From the NCBI RefSeq assembly GCF_023278045.1, contig NZ_CP056783.1, positions 1,397,501 to 1,461,500 on the forward strand: a stretch of 64,000 nucleotides of DNA, in the 5' to 3' direction. Numbering within the stretch: the stretch's first letter is position 1; the number at the start of each line of letters is the position of its first letter. The notes under the pieces were generated by a model. The model had not been told where the DNA came from and ran no database searches. It saw nothing but the letters and a program-made list of their open reading frames with translations. The translations under genes were made by a program, and so were the position numbers. Source of the stretch: Flavobacterium sp. K5-23 (GTDB lineage Bacteria; Bacteroidota; Bacteroidia; Flavobacteriales; Flavobacteriaceae). Positions 12,306-22,072 of this stretch are shown here, piece after piece.

Positions 12306-13400
12306 TTAATTAGTTAGTCTGAAATTATCTACATAGAAAACTTCTTGAGTCCCATCTTGTGTATCGTTAAAACGCAGTACCAATTGACCGAATTTAGCTC
12401 CAGCTGGAACAGCTGAAATACCACTAAAATCAAACGTTACTTCTTCCCATGCACCAGAAGTAGTTATAGGCATTTTTACTATAGCAACACCATTTGCTGG
12501 TACCCCTCCAATAGCCGCTTCTAATTCAATATTTATATTTTTACCAATATTGGCAGCACTTGGATTATAAACCATCACTTTGATTTTTTTTCCGTACGCA
12601 AAATTTATTGGGATATTTAATGGACTATAGGTTCCACTCCAGGGCGCATGACCATTAGTATACTTACCTACTTTGTTACTAGTATTAATACCTGTTTTGC
12701 TTGGATTGTCAACCGTTGCAAATTGCTGTTGACCCCAATCATCAAATGTTCCGAAAAAATCTACATCGGCAGTTTCAAAATCAATCGGGAAATCAAATAA
12801 TGTTTTGGTCGCAGTAGTTTTTGCAACGCCACCACTCAATACCTCTACTTTAAGAACAAAAGGACCTCCAGTTGCAGGATAAGTATGAGCTGGTAACTCT
12901 TGACCAACAGCCATTGCCTTACCCACTTCATTAGCCACATCACCATAATAAACTAAAAATGATTTGGCATATAATGCAGTTGCACTCACTTTCATTTCAC
13001 CAGACGTAGAAATAGTTACATTTTCTGGAGCTCTATAAACAACTGTCAATGGCACTGTGGTAGTTTTTATATTTCCTGCAATATCAGTTGCGGCTATAGA
13101 AACAGTATAATTTCCTTCTGGATATATATGTGAAGTGCTTGCCCCAGGTACAACTACTGCAGATGCAAGAGCGCCAATACCATGTCCGTAATTAACCTTA
13201 AACGAAGTTACTCCTTCTCCTGTCGGTGTTATTTTAACAATTCCTGAATTATCCGTACTAATGTCAAAAATTTTAGAAACGTTTCCTGATGCTGCAGAAC
13301 TTAAAAAAGAAGTGTCCTGATCGATTCCATCAGGAATGCTACAACTTATTGTAACAGCAAGTAGTAATACGAAGCTGAAAATTAATTTTATGTTTTTCAT
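12306..13400 (-). CDS. Surface lipoprotein with tandem PKD-like domains and C-terminal carbohydrate-binding-like module
   Basis: 364 residues with a lipobox TISC (Cys20). Two PKD/Ig-like repeats are visible: about 40-125, with KVNYGHG and GNYTVSIAATD, and about 126-205, with FLVYYGDVANEVG. The C-terminal 155 residues, from DFPIDFET to VFYVDNFRLTN, look like a galactose-binding-type jelly roll as found in carbohydrate-binding modules (FETADVDF...WEEVTFDFSG...YVDNF). It follows susD by 14 nt and is followed by a second PKD lipoprotein. The likely role is a SusE-like glycan-binding protein on the cell surface. Binding specificity cannot be read from the sequence. Confidence 0.8.
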   Translation of the reverse strand: MKNIKLIFSFVLLLAVTISCSIPDGIDQDTSFLSSAASGNVSKIFDISTDNSGIVKITPTGEGVTSFKVNYGHGIGALASAVVVPGASTSHIYPEGNYTVSIAATDIAGNIKTTTVPLTVVYRAPENVTISTSGEMKVSATALYAKSFLVYYGDVANEVGKAMAVGQELPAHTYPATGGPFVLKVEVLSGGVAKTTATKTLFDFPIDFETADVDFFGTFDDWGQQQFATVDNPSKTGINTSNKVGKYTNGHAPWSGTYSPLNIPINFAYGKKIKVMVYNPSAANIGKNINIELEAAIGGVPANGVAIVKMPITTSGAWEEVTFDFSGISAVPAGAKFGQLVLRFNDTQDGTQEVFYVDNFRLTN

Positions 13401-13414
13401 ATTATTATTATTTA

Positions 13415-14923
13415 TTAATTATATCCAGGATTTTGAACAAGTAAAGTGTTTTGCAATTCTTTGAAAGGAATTGGGAAAACTTCATTTTTACCTGCTTTAA
13501 AACCTTTAGTTGCTAAAACTGTTGCAGCATCACCCCATCTTACTAAATCGAAGAAACGATGTCCTTCACCAGCTAATTCTAATCTTCTTTCTGCTTTAAT
13601 TGCAGCAAGTGAAACTGGTGTGCTTGCTAAACCAACTCTTGCTCTTACAGCATCAAGTAAAGCTTGCGCTCTTGTTCCAGTTCCTCCTAAAGCTTCTGCT
13701 TCCATCAAATAAGAATCGGCTAAACGAATTACATATGTGTTTTGACGATAATTTAATATCGGCTCTCCAGTTCCAGTAGTTACATCAGCTTTTCTAGGAA
13801 TATATTTGTTTAGGAAATATCCCGTGTCTTGATATCCACCAATATAACTTGCTTGACCTGCAGCACTTAAGGCTTTCATATCTAAAACAGTCGCTGCAAA
13901 TCGAGGATCTATTTTAATTACATCATAAAACCCTTGTGTAAAAACACTAAAACTCCATCCAGATGGAATATCATCGGCTGTAGCTCCAATTTTAGTGTAG
14001 GTTCTAGGACCAACCATTGTATTGACAATATTTCCTTCAGCAGCTCCACTTAACCAGTTACCCCAATGAGCACTTGATTCATTAGTATGAGCTACTTCTA
14101 AAATAGATTCTGTATTAAACTTATCACTAACAGACCATAAATTTTTGTAACTAGCCATTAATTTATATCCATATTGACTTGTTCCACCAGGAGTCCCATT
14201 TACAGCTAAAAATTCTGCAGCTGCCAATGTTTTCTTGTTGTTATACAAATATACTTTACCAAGTAATGCTTTTGCAGCTCCTTTTGTAAATCGACCTGCT
14301 TCTGTAGCAGGTACAGTATTTGGTAAAACAGCGATTGCTTCAGTAAGATCTTTTTCTATTTGAGCATAAACAGCACCTGATGTTGCTTGCTTAACAGTAT
14401 AAAATTCAGATGTTGTCAATGGAGTCAAAATTAATGGAACGTTTTTGAACATTCTCACTAAATTAAAATAATAATTGGCTCTCAATGCTTTACTTTCAGC
14501 AGTGTATCTTGCAATTAAACTAGCATCCATAGGAACGCTTGGTAATTTTGAAAGTAGAAAATTAGCTCTAAAAACACCTTGATAATGATCACTCCAAAAA
14601 CTTAATGGAACTGTCGTAGGACTTATGGTGAAGTTTGAAAAACCTTGAATCCCAGCTCCATCTGTTACTGATCCTCCTCCTGCGAAATGATCGTCTGAAC
14701 CAGAATTCATCATAGTAATGATATTATCAAAACCTCCTGAATTTTTGTTCATAATATCATATACAGCCACTAGTCCTGCATATGCTTGCGATTGATTGGT
14801 ATAATAATTCGCCTCTAGATCCGTCCCTTTGGGTGCCACCTCCAGAAAGTCACTACTGCAAGATCCCATTGTGATTATCATTGCAGTTGCAATAAATAAA
14901 AACTTTACTTTTATTTTTATCAT
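13415..14923 (-). CDS. susD: RagB/SusD family glycan-binding lipoprotein
   Basis: 502 residues with lipobox MGSC (Cys22). It has typical SusD features: N-terminal DFLEVAPKG, TPR-like helices (LRANYYFNLVRMF, AAKALLGKVYLY) and the C-terminal SYLMEAEALG and ERRLELAGEGHRFFDLVRWG segments, finishing with NPGYN. It caps the SusC barrel on the outer membrane and presents oligosaccharides. It starts 11 nt after susC ends, so they are one operon. The symbol describes the family role; the substrate is probably beta-glucan, judging by GH16 and GH3 downstream. Confidence 0.95.
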   Translation of the reverse strand: MIKIKVKFLFIATAMIITMGSCSSDFLEVAPKGTDLEANYYTNQSQAYAGLVAVYDIMNKNSGGFDNIITMMNSGSDDHFAGGGSVTDGAGIQGFSNFTISPTTVPLSFWSDHYQGVFRANFLLSKLPSVPMDASLIARYTAESKALRANYYFNLVRMFKNVPLILTPLTTSEFYTVKQATSGAVYAQIEKDLTEAIAVLPNTVPATEAGRFTKGAAKALLGKVYLYNNKKTLAAAEFLAVNGTPGGTSQYGYKLMASYKNLWSVSDKFNTESILEVAHTNESSAHWGNWLSGAAEGNIVNTMVGPRTYTKIGATADDIPSGWSFSVFTQGFYDVIKIDPRFAATVLDMKALSAAGQASYIGGYQDTGYFLNKYIPRKADVTTGTGEPILNYRQNTYVIRLADSYLMEAEALGGTGTRAQALLDAVRARVGLASTPVSLAAIKAERRLELAGEGHRFFDLVRWGDAATVLATKGFKAGKNEVFPIPFKELQNTLLVQNPGYN

Positions 14924-14934
14924 AATTCTAATTA

Positions 14935-17900
14935 TTAAAATTGTACATTAAGTCCAAACAAGAAAGATTTTGCTTGAGGATAGAATCCTTTGTCTATTCC
15001 TAAAACATTTCCTCCAATTTCTGGATCATAACCTGTATATTTTGTAAGGGTCAATAAATTTTCTCCTGTGGCATAAAATCTTACTTTAGAAGCACCCATT
15101 TTACTAACTACATTACTAGGTAAAGAATAACCTAATGAAAGGACTTTAAGACGTAGATAATCTCCATCTTCTAGGTAGAAATCAGACATTTTTTCGAAAT
15201 TTCCATTAGAATCAAGATTAGTCAATCTTGGATATTCATTAGAAGTTCCTTCCCCAGTCCAACGGCTCAAGGCTACTGTTTGATAATTAGCATTCAAAAT
15301 ATCTAAACGACGTAATCCTTGAAAAATAGTATTTCCAGTTGCTCCTTGAGCAAAAGCCATAAAATCAAATCCTTTATACTCTAGGTTTATAGTCAACCCG
15401 AAAGTAAATTTAGGAAGTGGGCTACCTAGGAATTGTCTATCTCCGTCAGTGATTGCTCCATCTCCATCTGTATCTGTCCAACGAAAATCCCCTGGCACAG
15501 CATTTGGCTGAATTAATCCTCCTGCTGCATTTTTATATGCATTTACATCAGCAAGGTTTTGAAAAATCCCAGCAGTTTTAAATCCATAAAAAGAGTTGTA
15601 AGATTGTCCTACTTGTGTTCTAGTTACGTCTCCCATTGATTGAAAACCTGCTGCTCCACCAGTAATAAAACTTTTGTCTTGACCTAAGAAAGTAACTTCA
15701 TTTTTTAAATAAGAAACGTTCCCATTTGCAGAGAAATTAACTCCTCCAATTTGTCTACGGTATCCCAATTCAACTTCAACTCCTTTATTACCCATATCAG
15801 CTACGTTTCCTAACGGACTACCTGTAGCTCCAACATATCCTGGCAGATCAACATATTGTAATATCCCAGTTGTTTTCTTATCATAATATTCCATAGTTAA
15901 GGTAAAATCATTGAATAATTTCGCGTCAAATCCTATGTTTAATTGTGAAGTTTCCTCCCATTTCAAGTCAGAATTTGCAGGTGCATCTGGACTATTTCCA
16001 GAAGAAACAACACTACCAGTACTACCAAAAGTATAATTTCTACCTCCACCAATAAGTGCTAAATAACCATTAGGTTGAATAGCATCATTACCAGTCACAC
16101 CATAACCTCCTCTAAATTTCAAAGTGTTTACAATATTGTTAGCTTTCCAAAAGTCTTCTTTTGAAACTGCCCATCCAGCTGAAAAGGAAGGAAAAACACC
16201 AAACTTATTATTTTCTCCAAAATTGGTAGAACCATCACGACGAATAATTCCAGTTAACAAATATCTTTCTTTATAATTGTAATTTAAACGAGAAAACAAA
16301 GAGGTAACTCTATGCTCTTGTGATGTATATGCACTACCTCTTTTTTGAGCTTCAGGAATTGGAAAGTTAAATGAAGTATCCTGAAAATTATTCACAGGAA
16401 TGTTTTGATGTAAAACATAAGTTCCGCTAGAGTTATTATCAGAATATGCTCCTTGACCTAATAATAATGTGAAATCATGACCTCCTAAAGTTTTAGAATA
16501 AGAAGCAGTGTTTTCAATATTCCAACCATAAGTTTCATTGGTGTTTCTGCTTAAACTGTTTTGTGTAGCATTAACAGTTGGACTTAAAAAGAAACTTGGA
16601 GTAAAAGATTCATCACCCCAAAAGGCTCTTTTTAAACCTACAGTTGTTTTAAATTTCAAATCTTTGATTGGTGTAAACTCAATAAAAGCATTCCCAATAA
16701 AATCATTAGACCAGTTAAAATTTCCTAATCTTGTATTCTGATAAGCTACTGGATTAGACATTTCTTGACCTACTACTGAAGAAATTCCATAAGGCCTACC
16801 TAATTGATCTCTGAAAACAGGATTACTAGAATATAATGAACTATTTGCAACAATTGGATCTGTTACAACTACAGGAGTTGTAGGATCTAAATTAATTGCA
16901 GAACTTAATGGCCCACCATATTCACTATTTGTATTTCCTAAACCAACACCTTTTTGATGTGTAAATCCAAAAGTTTGACCAATAGTAAATAATTTAGACA
17001 ATTTATGGCTAGAATTTAAACGGATATTCTTTTTACCAAAATTTGAAATTTCTTTTGAAACAATACCTTCCTGGTCTGAAATACCAAATGATGCGAAAAA
17101 GGTAGAAACATCATTTCCACCACTCAAACTAAATTCGTGATTCGTACGGATAGCATTATTGCTGAAAATTTCTTTTTGCCAATCTGTACCTATGCCCAAC
17201 GAGCTTAAATTAGTATAAGGAATTGCTTGCCCAGCTGCACCTGCTTTTTCATTCATTAAAGCACCATATTGGGAAGCATTAAGTAAATCTAATGTTTTAG
17301 CTGGAGAAGAAACTCCTGCAAACCCATTATAACTAACACTAAATTTTCCTGATTTTCCTTTTTTGGTAGTAATCAATATAACTCCAGATGCAGCACGAGC
17401 TCCATAAATGGCCAATGATGCAGCATCTTTAAGCACCTCCATAGATTCAATATCAGATTGATTTACAAATCCAATTCCTCCAGAATCAATAATAACACCA
17501 TCAACAACCCAAAGTGGATTATTACCACCATAGGTATCGAAAGTAGTAAGCCCTCTAACCCTAACTGTAGAAGCAGCTCCTGGCTGACCTGATTGGGCTG
17601 ATACTGTTACCCCGGAAACTCTTCCCTGCAGTGCTTGTTCTACACGTCCATTGGGGATTTTTTCAAGATCTTTTGCTTTAACACTAGAAATAGCCCCAGT
17701 ATTTACACTTTTCTTTTGGGTACCATAACCTACCACAATAACTTCTTCAAGAGATTGCGTTGATGGCTTAAGTTTGACGTCTATACTTTTTCTACCGTTA
17801 ATGGCTTCCTGAATTGAAGTATAACCCAGATAGCTATATACTAAAGTGCCGGTAGAAGCAGCCTTTATTTGATAATTCCCATCAAAATCCGTAGCCGTAG

Positions 17901-18054
17901 AATTTGAAGTCCCCTTAATTAAAATGGATGCCCCAGGAATGGGTAATCCGTTCTCGTCAATTACTTTTCCGGTTATGGAAACATCTTGTGCTTGTCCATA
18001 AACTGAAAATAGTGTAGCGAAAAAACAAAAAATAAGTAATTTTGTAAATTTCAT
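14935..18054 (-). CDS. susC: SusC/RagA family TonB-linked outer membrane receptor
   Basis: 1039 residues. A signal peptide (cleavage near GQAQ) comes before a carboxypeptidase-regulatory-like domain (about 25-97, VSITGKVIDENGLPIPG). The SusC signature EEVIVVGYGTQKK is at 103-115. The plug domain (to about 230: QALQGRVSGV, VRVRGL, DAASLAIYGARAASGVILITTKKG) and a long beta barrel ending in FLFGLNVQF complete it. It imports oligosaccharides using energy from TonB-ExbBD. It is the first gene of the operon. The 770 nt in front hold decayed genes and the regulator is beyond them. No clear TAnnTTTG promoter was found just upstream. Confidence 0.96.
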   Translation of the reverse strand: MKFTKLLIFCFFATLFSVYGQAQDVSITGKVIDENGLPIPGASILIKGTSNSTATDFDGNYQIKAASTGTLVYSYLGYTSIQEAINGRKSIDVKLKPSTQSLEEVIVVGYGTQKKSVNTGAISSVKAKDLEKIPNGRVEQALQGRVSGVTVSAQSGQPGAASTVRVRGLTTFDTYGGNNPLWVVDGVIIDSGGIGFVNQSDIESMEVLKDAASLAIYGARAASGVILITTKKGKSGKFSVSYNGFAGVSSPAKTLDLLNASQYGALMNEKAGAAGQAIPYTNLSSLGIGTDWQKEIFSNNAIRTNHEFSLSGGNDVSTFFASFGISDQEGIVSKEISNFGKKNIRLNSSHKLSKLFTIGQTFGFTHQKGVGLGNTNSEYGGPLSSAINLDPTTPVVVTDPIVANSSLYSSNPVFRDQLGRPYGISSVVGQEMSNPVAYQNTRLGNFNWSNDFIGNAFIEFTPIKDLKFKTTVGLKRAFWGDESFTPSFFLSPTVNATQNSLSRNTNETYGWNIENTASYSKTLGGHDFTLLLGQGAYSDNNSSGTYVLHQNIPVNNFQDTSFNFPIPEAQKRGSAYTSQEHRVTSLFSRLNYNYKERYLLTGIIRRDGSTNFGENNKFGVFPSFSAGWAVSKEDFWKANNIVNTLKFRGGYGVTGNDAIQPNGYLALIGGGRNYTFGSTGSVVSSGNSPDAPANSDLKWEETSQLNIGFDAKLFNDFTLTMEYYDKKTTGILQYVDLPGYVGATGSPLGNVADMGNKGVEVELGYRRQIGGVNFSANGNVSYLKNEVTFLGQDKSFITGGAAGFQSMGDVTRTQVGQSYNSFYGFKTAGIFQNLADVNAYKNAAGGLIQPNAVPGDFRWTDTDGDGAITDGDRQFLGSPLPKFTFGLTINLEYKGFDFMAFAQGATGNTIFQGLRRLDILNANYQTVALSRWTGEGTSNEYPRLTNLDSNGNFEKMSDFYLEDGDYLRLKVLSLGYSLPSNVVSKMGASKVRFYATGENLLTLTKYTGYDPEIGGNVLGIDKGFYPQAKSFLFGLNVQF

Positions 18055-18314
18055 TTTTCTAAAATTTTGGTTAGTTAGTAATCTTTATTAATGAATCATA
18101 AAATTATCATAAGAGATTGAAGAAACGATTAAAAGAACCTTTACAAAAAACATACAATGCATAAAAAATATTAATATTTTATTAATAACATGTAAAACCT
18201 AAAGATACTGTTCAATTTCCCTTATATTAAGTACCTAGCAATAACAGGAAAGACAGAACAATAACGTTAATGTTGTGGTAATGTATAGTTTTTTTAGCTG
18301 TTCTGATTACCTTC

Positions 18315-18475
18315 CTTAACAGTTATCGAATATTTTACAAGGCCTTGTTCTTGCAATAAATCCGTTTTTTACGCAAACGATAAATTTTCACCCCTACACT
18401 GCAAACAGAAATAGCAACTAAATGAGCTGTTAATTTGGAGAAAACTTTAAAACACTAATAAGTACATCCCCTGTA
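18315..18475 (-). pseudogene. Relic of a LuxR-type regulator C-terminus
   Basis: The minus strand reads, with frameshifts and an internal stop, C-T-Y-(stop)-C-F-K-V-F-S-K-L-T-A-H-L-V-A-I-S, then VCSVGVKIYRLRKKR, then GLVKYSITV in another frame. It aligns position by position with the end of the intact regulator nearby (LCAFLRLNLSSKEIAPLLNIS, SVRSVEIKRYRLRKK, EGLVEYILAV). On the DNA level, 18341-18420 and 18850-18930 share long matching words. This is therefore a decayed copy of a helix-turn-helix domain of the same family. It cannot be functional. Confidence 0.75.
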
Positions 18476-18510
18476 ACATGTTTGACCCAAGTCAATATTG
18501 TTTGTGTTTA

Positions 18511-18662
18511 AAATTGCCCACCCCGAAATCCCTGAACAGCTGCTATAGCAATTTGACTTCCTTAAAAAATCTTTCCCTGCTCCTTCAATTCCTTACTCCT
18601 GCAGGTCAACTTTTTAAAAAGGTTGTTTGACTCTCCCTTTCCCACTTCTTCTGCTGCAATAG
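18511..18662 (-). pseudogene. Relic of a second GH3 beta-glucosidase gene
   Basis: In one minus-strand frame, 18662 down to 18511 reads IAAEEVGKG, about 18 diverged residues, EQGKIF, one stop, then GSQIAIAAVQGFRGGQF. The intact GH3 at 7743-10043 has MAAEEAASVG...GEDPYLGSQIAVARIQGFQGEDL at residues 152-207. Spacing agrees apart from a deletion of about seven codons. It is a fragment of a paralogous GH3 gene lying immediately before the LuxR relic. Nothing else recognisable was found in 18055-18314 or 18663-18731. Confidence 0.65.
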
Positions 18663-18731
18663 ACACAATTAGAACCGTTATCTAATTTATTACCCACGGC
18701 TTTTTGTAAATAAAACGAACACAACTAGTAA

Positions 18732-18779
18732 CAAAAAAAAGGTTAACTAATAAAATAATTATTAGTTAACCTTTTTTTT
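18732..18779 (-). terminator. Terminator after the sensor-regulator gene
   Basis: A near-perfect 20-bp inverted repeat: AAAAAAAAGGTTAACTAATA (from 18733) against TATTAGTTAACCTTTTTTTT (to 18779). It has A/T tails on both sides so it can act in both directions. It lies just downstream of the regulator stop codon on the minus strand. Confidence 0.85.
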
Positions 18780-18823
18780 AATTCTTAGCATATGTTAAAC
18801 AACAGCGGCAACACCAAGTAAAT

Positions 18824-21625
18824 TTATACAGCCAAGATATACTCTACAAGTCCTTCTTCATGCGACAAATCCATTTTTTTACGTAAACGATATCTTTTTA
18901 TCTCTACACTGCGTACCGAAATATTCAATAAAGGAGCTATTTCTTTGGAAGAAAGATTTAATCTAAGGAAAGCGCAAAGCTTCAAATCACTTGGCGTTAA
19001 TAATGGATGCGATGATTTTATTTTTTTCAAAAAATCTTTATCCGTATTTTCAAAAGCTTCTTTAAAAACACTCCAAGAATCATTTCCTGTAATATTCTTA
19101 TTAATTGTAGATATAACAGATCTAAGGCTTTTATTTTTATCATCATCCGTTTTCTTCAAGTCATCTTTTATAAAAGCCAACAATTCATTTTTATTGTTCA
19201 AACTCATTGCAGTAATAGCTAATTCTCTACTTTTTATATCAACGTCAAGTGAAAGCTGTTCATTTCTAACTCTCATTATTTCATGTCCATTTTCAAGCTC
19301 TTTGATTTCCAACAAACGATTATTTTCCTCAATTAACTTATCTTCTTTCTTTTGGTAATAACTCTTATACGCTTTATGGATAATCCGTGCCAAAACAATA
19401 CTAATTATTAAATAAAAAAATAATGCCATACTGGTCCTATACCATGGCTTAAGAACCGTGAAAGAATATATGGCAGTATTCTCTAGTAAAGAATTGGCAA
19501 ATTTGGCTCTAACTTTAAACACGTACTTCCCTGAAGGCAAATTTTTAAAATTCACAACAGTCCTTGTACTCCATTCACTCCAATTATCTTGAAATCCTTC
19601 TAGTAAATACTGATATTCAACATTGATGTATTTATTATATTCGGGAACCGTGTAGTTGAAAGTTATATTGTTCTCATCATATTTAAAGTTCCCTTCTTCC
19701 TGAATGCTACTGTTTTTTAAATTTTCATTCAACTTATTTGTAACAATATTTGAAATGGCAACCTTATAGTTATTAAAACTTAAATCGTTAATATTAATAG
19801 TATAATAACCGTCAGTGGTTCCTATTAGATAATCGTTATTTGAAATCTGTTCTATATTTTCAAAGCCAGACATTGAATTAGTCAAGGAAGCCGGAATAGG
19901 GATTACATTCTGCTTCAGCTTATTACTTAATTTACTCAATGAGAAATAATTAATATAGTTTTTAGAAAACAACCATATTTTATTCGAATGGTCGACAATC
20001 AATTTACCTGATGTATATTCATCTTTTTCAAAAACCGAACTCAAAACATCATCCTTTTCAAATAGCTTTGTTTTGTTGTTTAATTTGAAAACCCCGTCTT
20101 TATAAGCGTAATAAATTGTATTGTTGAATTTCTTTAAGCCAGCATTTTTTCCTTTTTTTGGTTGTTCATATTCAGTAAATGATTTTATTTTAAGTAACTT
20201 ATTATCCAACTGCAACCTAAAAACTCCTTTATATTCATGACTTACATACGCTTCTAAAGCATCTGTAATTTCGAAATATCGCACTGAATAATCAAATCCT
20301 GCTAATTTATTCCTGAAACGCCATTGATTGTTCACTTTCTCCAATACCGAAATTCCATAGTAATTCCCTTGCAGCAAAAGCCCTTTTTGATTAGGAACTG
20401 TTTCAAATTTCCAAGTTCCTGATTTTGAAAATATATTCTTTGCAGAACCATTTTCAATAGTAAATGTTCCCGAATCGTGCCCACAGAACAATGTTCCATC
20501 GTATTCAAATAGGGACCAAACTTGTCCTTTAGTCCCATTTATAAATTTAAACTCTCCCTTACTCTGATAATCTTTATAAAACAATCCTTGATTAGTTCCT
20601 ATATATAATTTCCCATTATAAAGTTTAGAAGTATAAACTGTCCCTAAAATTCCCGTATCATCAACAAAATTTTTAATAGGCGATTGAAGGTTAATACAAT
20701 TAACACCATTATCTAATCCCACCCAAAGATTTTTATCTGCATCTTCAAACAAGGACAAAGCAGTATTATTACTCAATCCTTTGTTTTGCGAAATATGATG
20801 TTTAATCCTTCCTTCAGTCGTCAAAATAAAAATCCCATTAGAAACGGTACCAATAACATAACTACCATCGGATAGTAGAAGACTGCTATAAACAATATTG
20901 GCCATCATTTTCGAATCAGCTTCAGTTACAAATTTAGATAAATTTGTTCCGTTCAACCTGTATAAACCATTAAGTAGTGTTTGAATCAATAATCCTTCGT
21001 CTGTGGCAAAAACATTAACAATTTTATTGTTTCTTAAAATTTGATTATTAGAAACCAATCTTGCTTTTCCACTTTCTATTTCAAAAAGACCTTCATTGAT
21101 TGTTTGAAAGTATATCGAATTTTTAGTACTGAACGATTTGGTAATTTTATTCTTTGGCGCAATTATCTTAAAATGCCCAGTTTTAGTATCATATATATAT
21201 ATTCTGTCCAAAGACTGAAAAATCACCCATTGATCATAGTTTAATATATTCCAGAACTGCTCATCATCAAGAATGCTTTTTATAATAGTTTTACTTAGGG
21301 ATACATATTTTAGCTTCCCATCTCTTTGTCTTGACCAGTAACCAAATTCCATGTAACCACCAGTATACACTTTATTACCAATCACTTTTACGGAACGTAA
21401 TATTGTTTCGTTTGGCGATGGATACAATTCCCAATTTGATCCATTAAATTCTAATAGACCTTCATTGTTTGCAAAGAAAAGGTAATGATTTTTGTCTTGC
21501 GAAATCATCCAATTTTGATTTCCTGCTCCATAGGTGGATGGGGCATATTTTACAATTGGAGGTAGATCCTGAGAAAAAACACAAGAACATATCAAAAGGA
21601 GTGCAATACAAAATTTGCTTTTCAT
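18824..21625 (-). CDS. Membrane-spanning sensor / LuxR-type transcriptional regulator of the glucan locus (SusR-like)
   Basis: 933 residues. A signal peptide (to about SFSQ, residue 19) leads into a large periplasmic beta-propeller-like sensor (about 25-640, repeated strands such as NLWVGLDNG and GKLYIGTNQG). A Y_Y_Y-type domain follows (about 655-725, VEYQYLLEGFQDNWSEWS). There is one transmembrane helix at about 734-753, a coiled coil (755-800) and a C-terminal LuxR-type helix-turn-helix (about 875-925, LTPSDLKLCAFLRLN then SSKEIAPLLNISVRSVEIKR). There is no kinase or receiver domain, so the protein senses sugar outside and binds DNA inside in one chain. Its place beside SusCD suggests it controls that operon. 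Two decayed relatives lie on either side. Confidence 0.88.
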   Translation of the reverse strand: MKSKFCIALLLICSCVFSQDLPPIVKYAPSTYGAGNQNWMISQDKNHYLFFANNEGLLEFNGSNWELYPSPNETILRSVKVIGNKVYTGGYMEFGYWSRQRDGKLKYVSLSKTIIKSILDDEQFWNILNYDQWVIFQSLDRIYIYDTKTGHFKIIAPKNKITKSFSTKNSIYFQTINEGLFEIESGKARLVSNNQILRNNKIVNVFATDEGLLIQTLLNGLYRLNGTNLSKFVTEADSKMMANIVYSSLLLSDGSYVIGTVSNGIFILTTEGRIKHHISQNKGLSNNTALSLFEDADKNLWVGLDNGVNCINLQSPIKNFVDDTGILGTVYTSKLYNGKLYIGTNQGLFYKDYQSKGEFKFINGTKGQVWSLFEYDGTLFCGHDSGTFTIENGSAKNIFSKSGTWKFETVPNQKGLLLQGNYYGISVLEKVNNQWRFRNKLAGFDYSVRYFEITDALEAYVSHEYKGVFRLQLDNKLLKIKSFTEYEQPKKGKNAGLKKFNNTIYYAYKDGVFKLNNKTKLFEKDDVLSSVFEKDEYTSGKLIVDHSNKIWLFSKNYINYFSLSKLSNKLKQNVIPIPASLTNSMSGFENIEQISNNDYLIGTTDGYYTININDLSFNNYKVAISNIVTNKLNENLKNSSIQEEGNFKYDENNITFNYTVPEYNKYINVEYQYLLEGFQDNWSEWSTRTVVNFKNLPSGKYVFKVRAKFANSLLENTAIYSFTVLKPWYRTSMALFFYLIISIVLARIIHKAYKSYYQKKEDKLIEENNRLLEIKELENGHEIMRVRNEQLSLDVDIKSRELAITAMSLNNKNELLAFIKDDLKKTDDDKNKSLRSVISTINKNITGNDSWSVFKEAFENTDKDFLKKIKSSHPLLTPSDLKLCAFLRLNLSSKEIAPLLNISVRSVEIKRYRLRKKMDLSHEEGLVEYILAV

Positions 21626-21873
21626 GTGAGGAATGGTATTAATTTATTGTAATGCTTAAAATATATATAAAATATTTTTTGTCAAAAAATTATATAATAA
21701 CTATTCGATCATAAAAATAGTAATCTGAAACAATTTTTATATAATAAAAGGCAATGATAACTAAAATTTGCGACATGTTCAACCTCTCTTCTCCGATGAA
21801 AATTAATTACTTTTATAGAAGCACAATATTTTTTATGCAAGTTAACTTTTCCAAGATATACCCAAAGAAAAAC

Positions 21874-22072
21874 ATGATAATTAAACGAGCAGAAGTTCAC
21901 ATTTGAAGAGTGTGGATGTCGTGAATCGCAGAAACAAACTAGTTGTTATTACCGGATTTTCTGGTTCGGGAAAACCTGTTTGGTATTTGATACCTTGTAT
22001 ACCGAAGGACAGAGACGCTACATGAAGAGCTTGAATTCCTATGCAAGACAACTACTTGGGCGATTAAACAAG
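21874..22072 (+). pseudogene. Relic of the 5' end of a uvrA gene
   Basis: From the ATG at 21874 the sequence reads MIIKRAEVH, then after a missing base [18 protein letters not shown] and FSGSGK, then after another missing base [17 protein letters not shown] and [13 protein letters not shown]. This is the start of UvrA, including its first Walker A motif and the conserved EGQRRY...SYARQ.LGR segment. Two single-base deletions break it, and at about 22072 it stops matching UvrA and runs into a regulator fragment. It is about 66 codons out of more than 900, so it is a remnant. The functional excision-repair uvrA must be elsewhere. Confidence 0.85.

Noticed and set aside
18945..19358. 137-codon plus-strand frame inside the regulator gene
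   Set aside because: It is the complement of the helix-turn-helix and coiled-coil coding region and has no own features.
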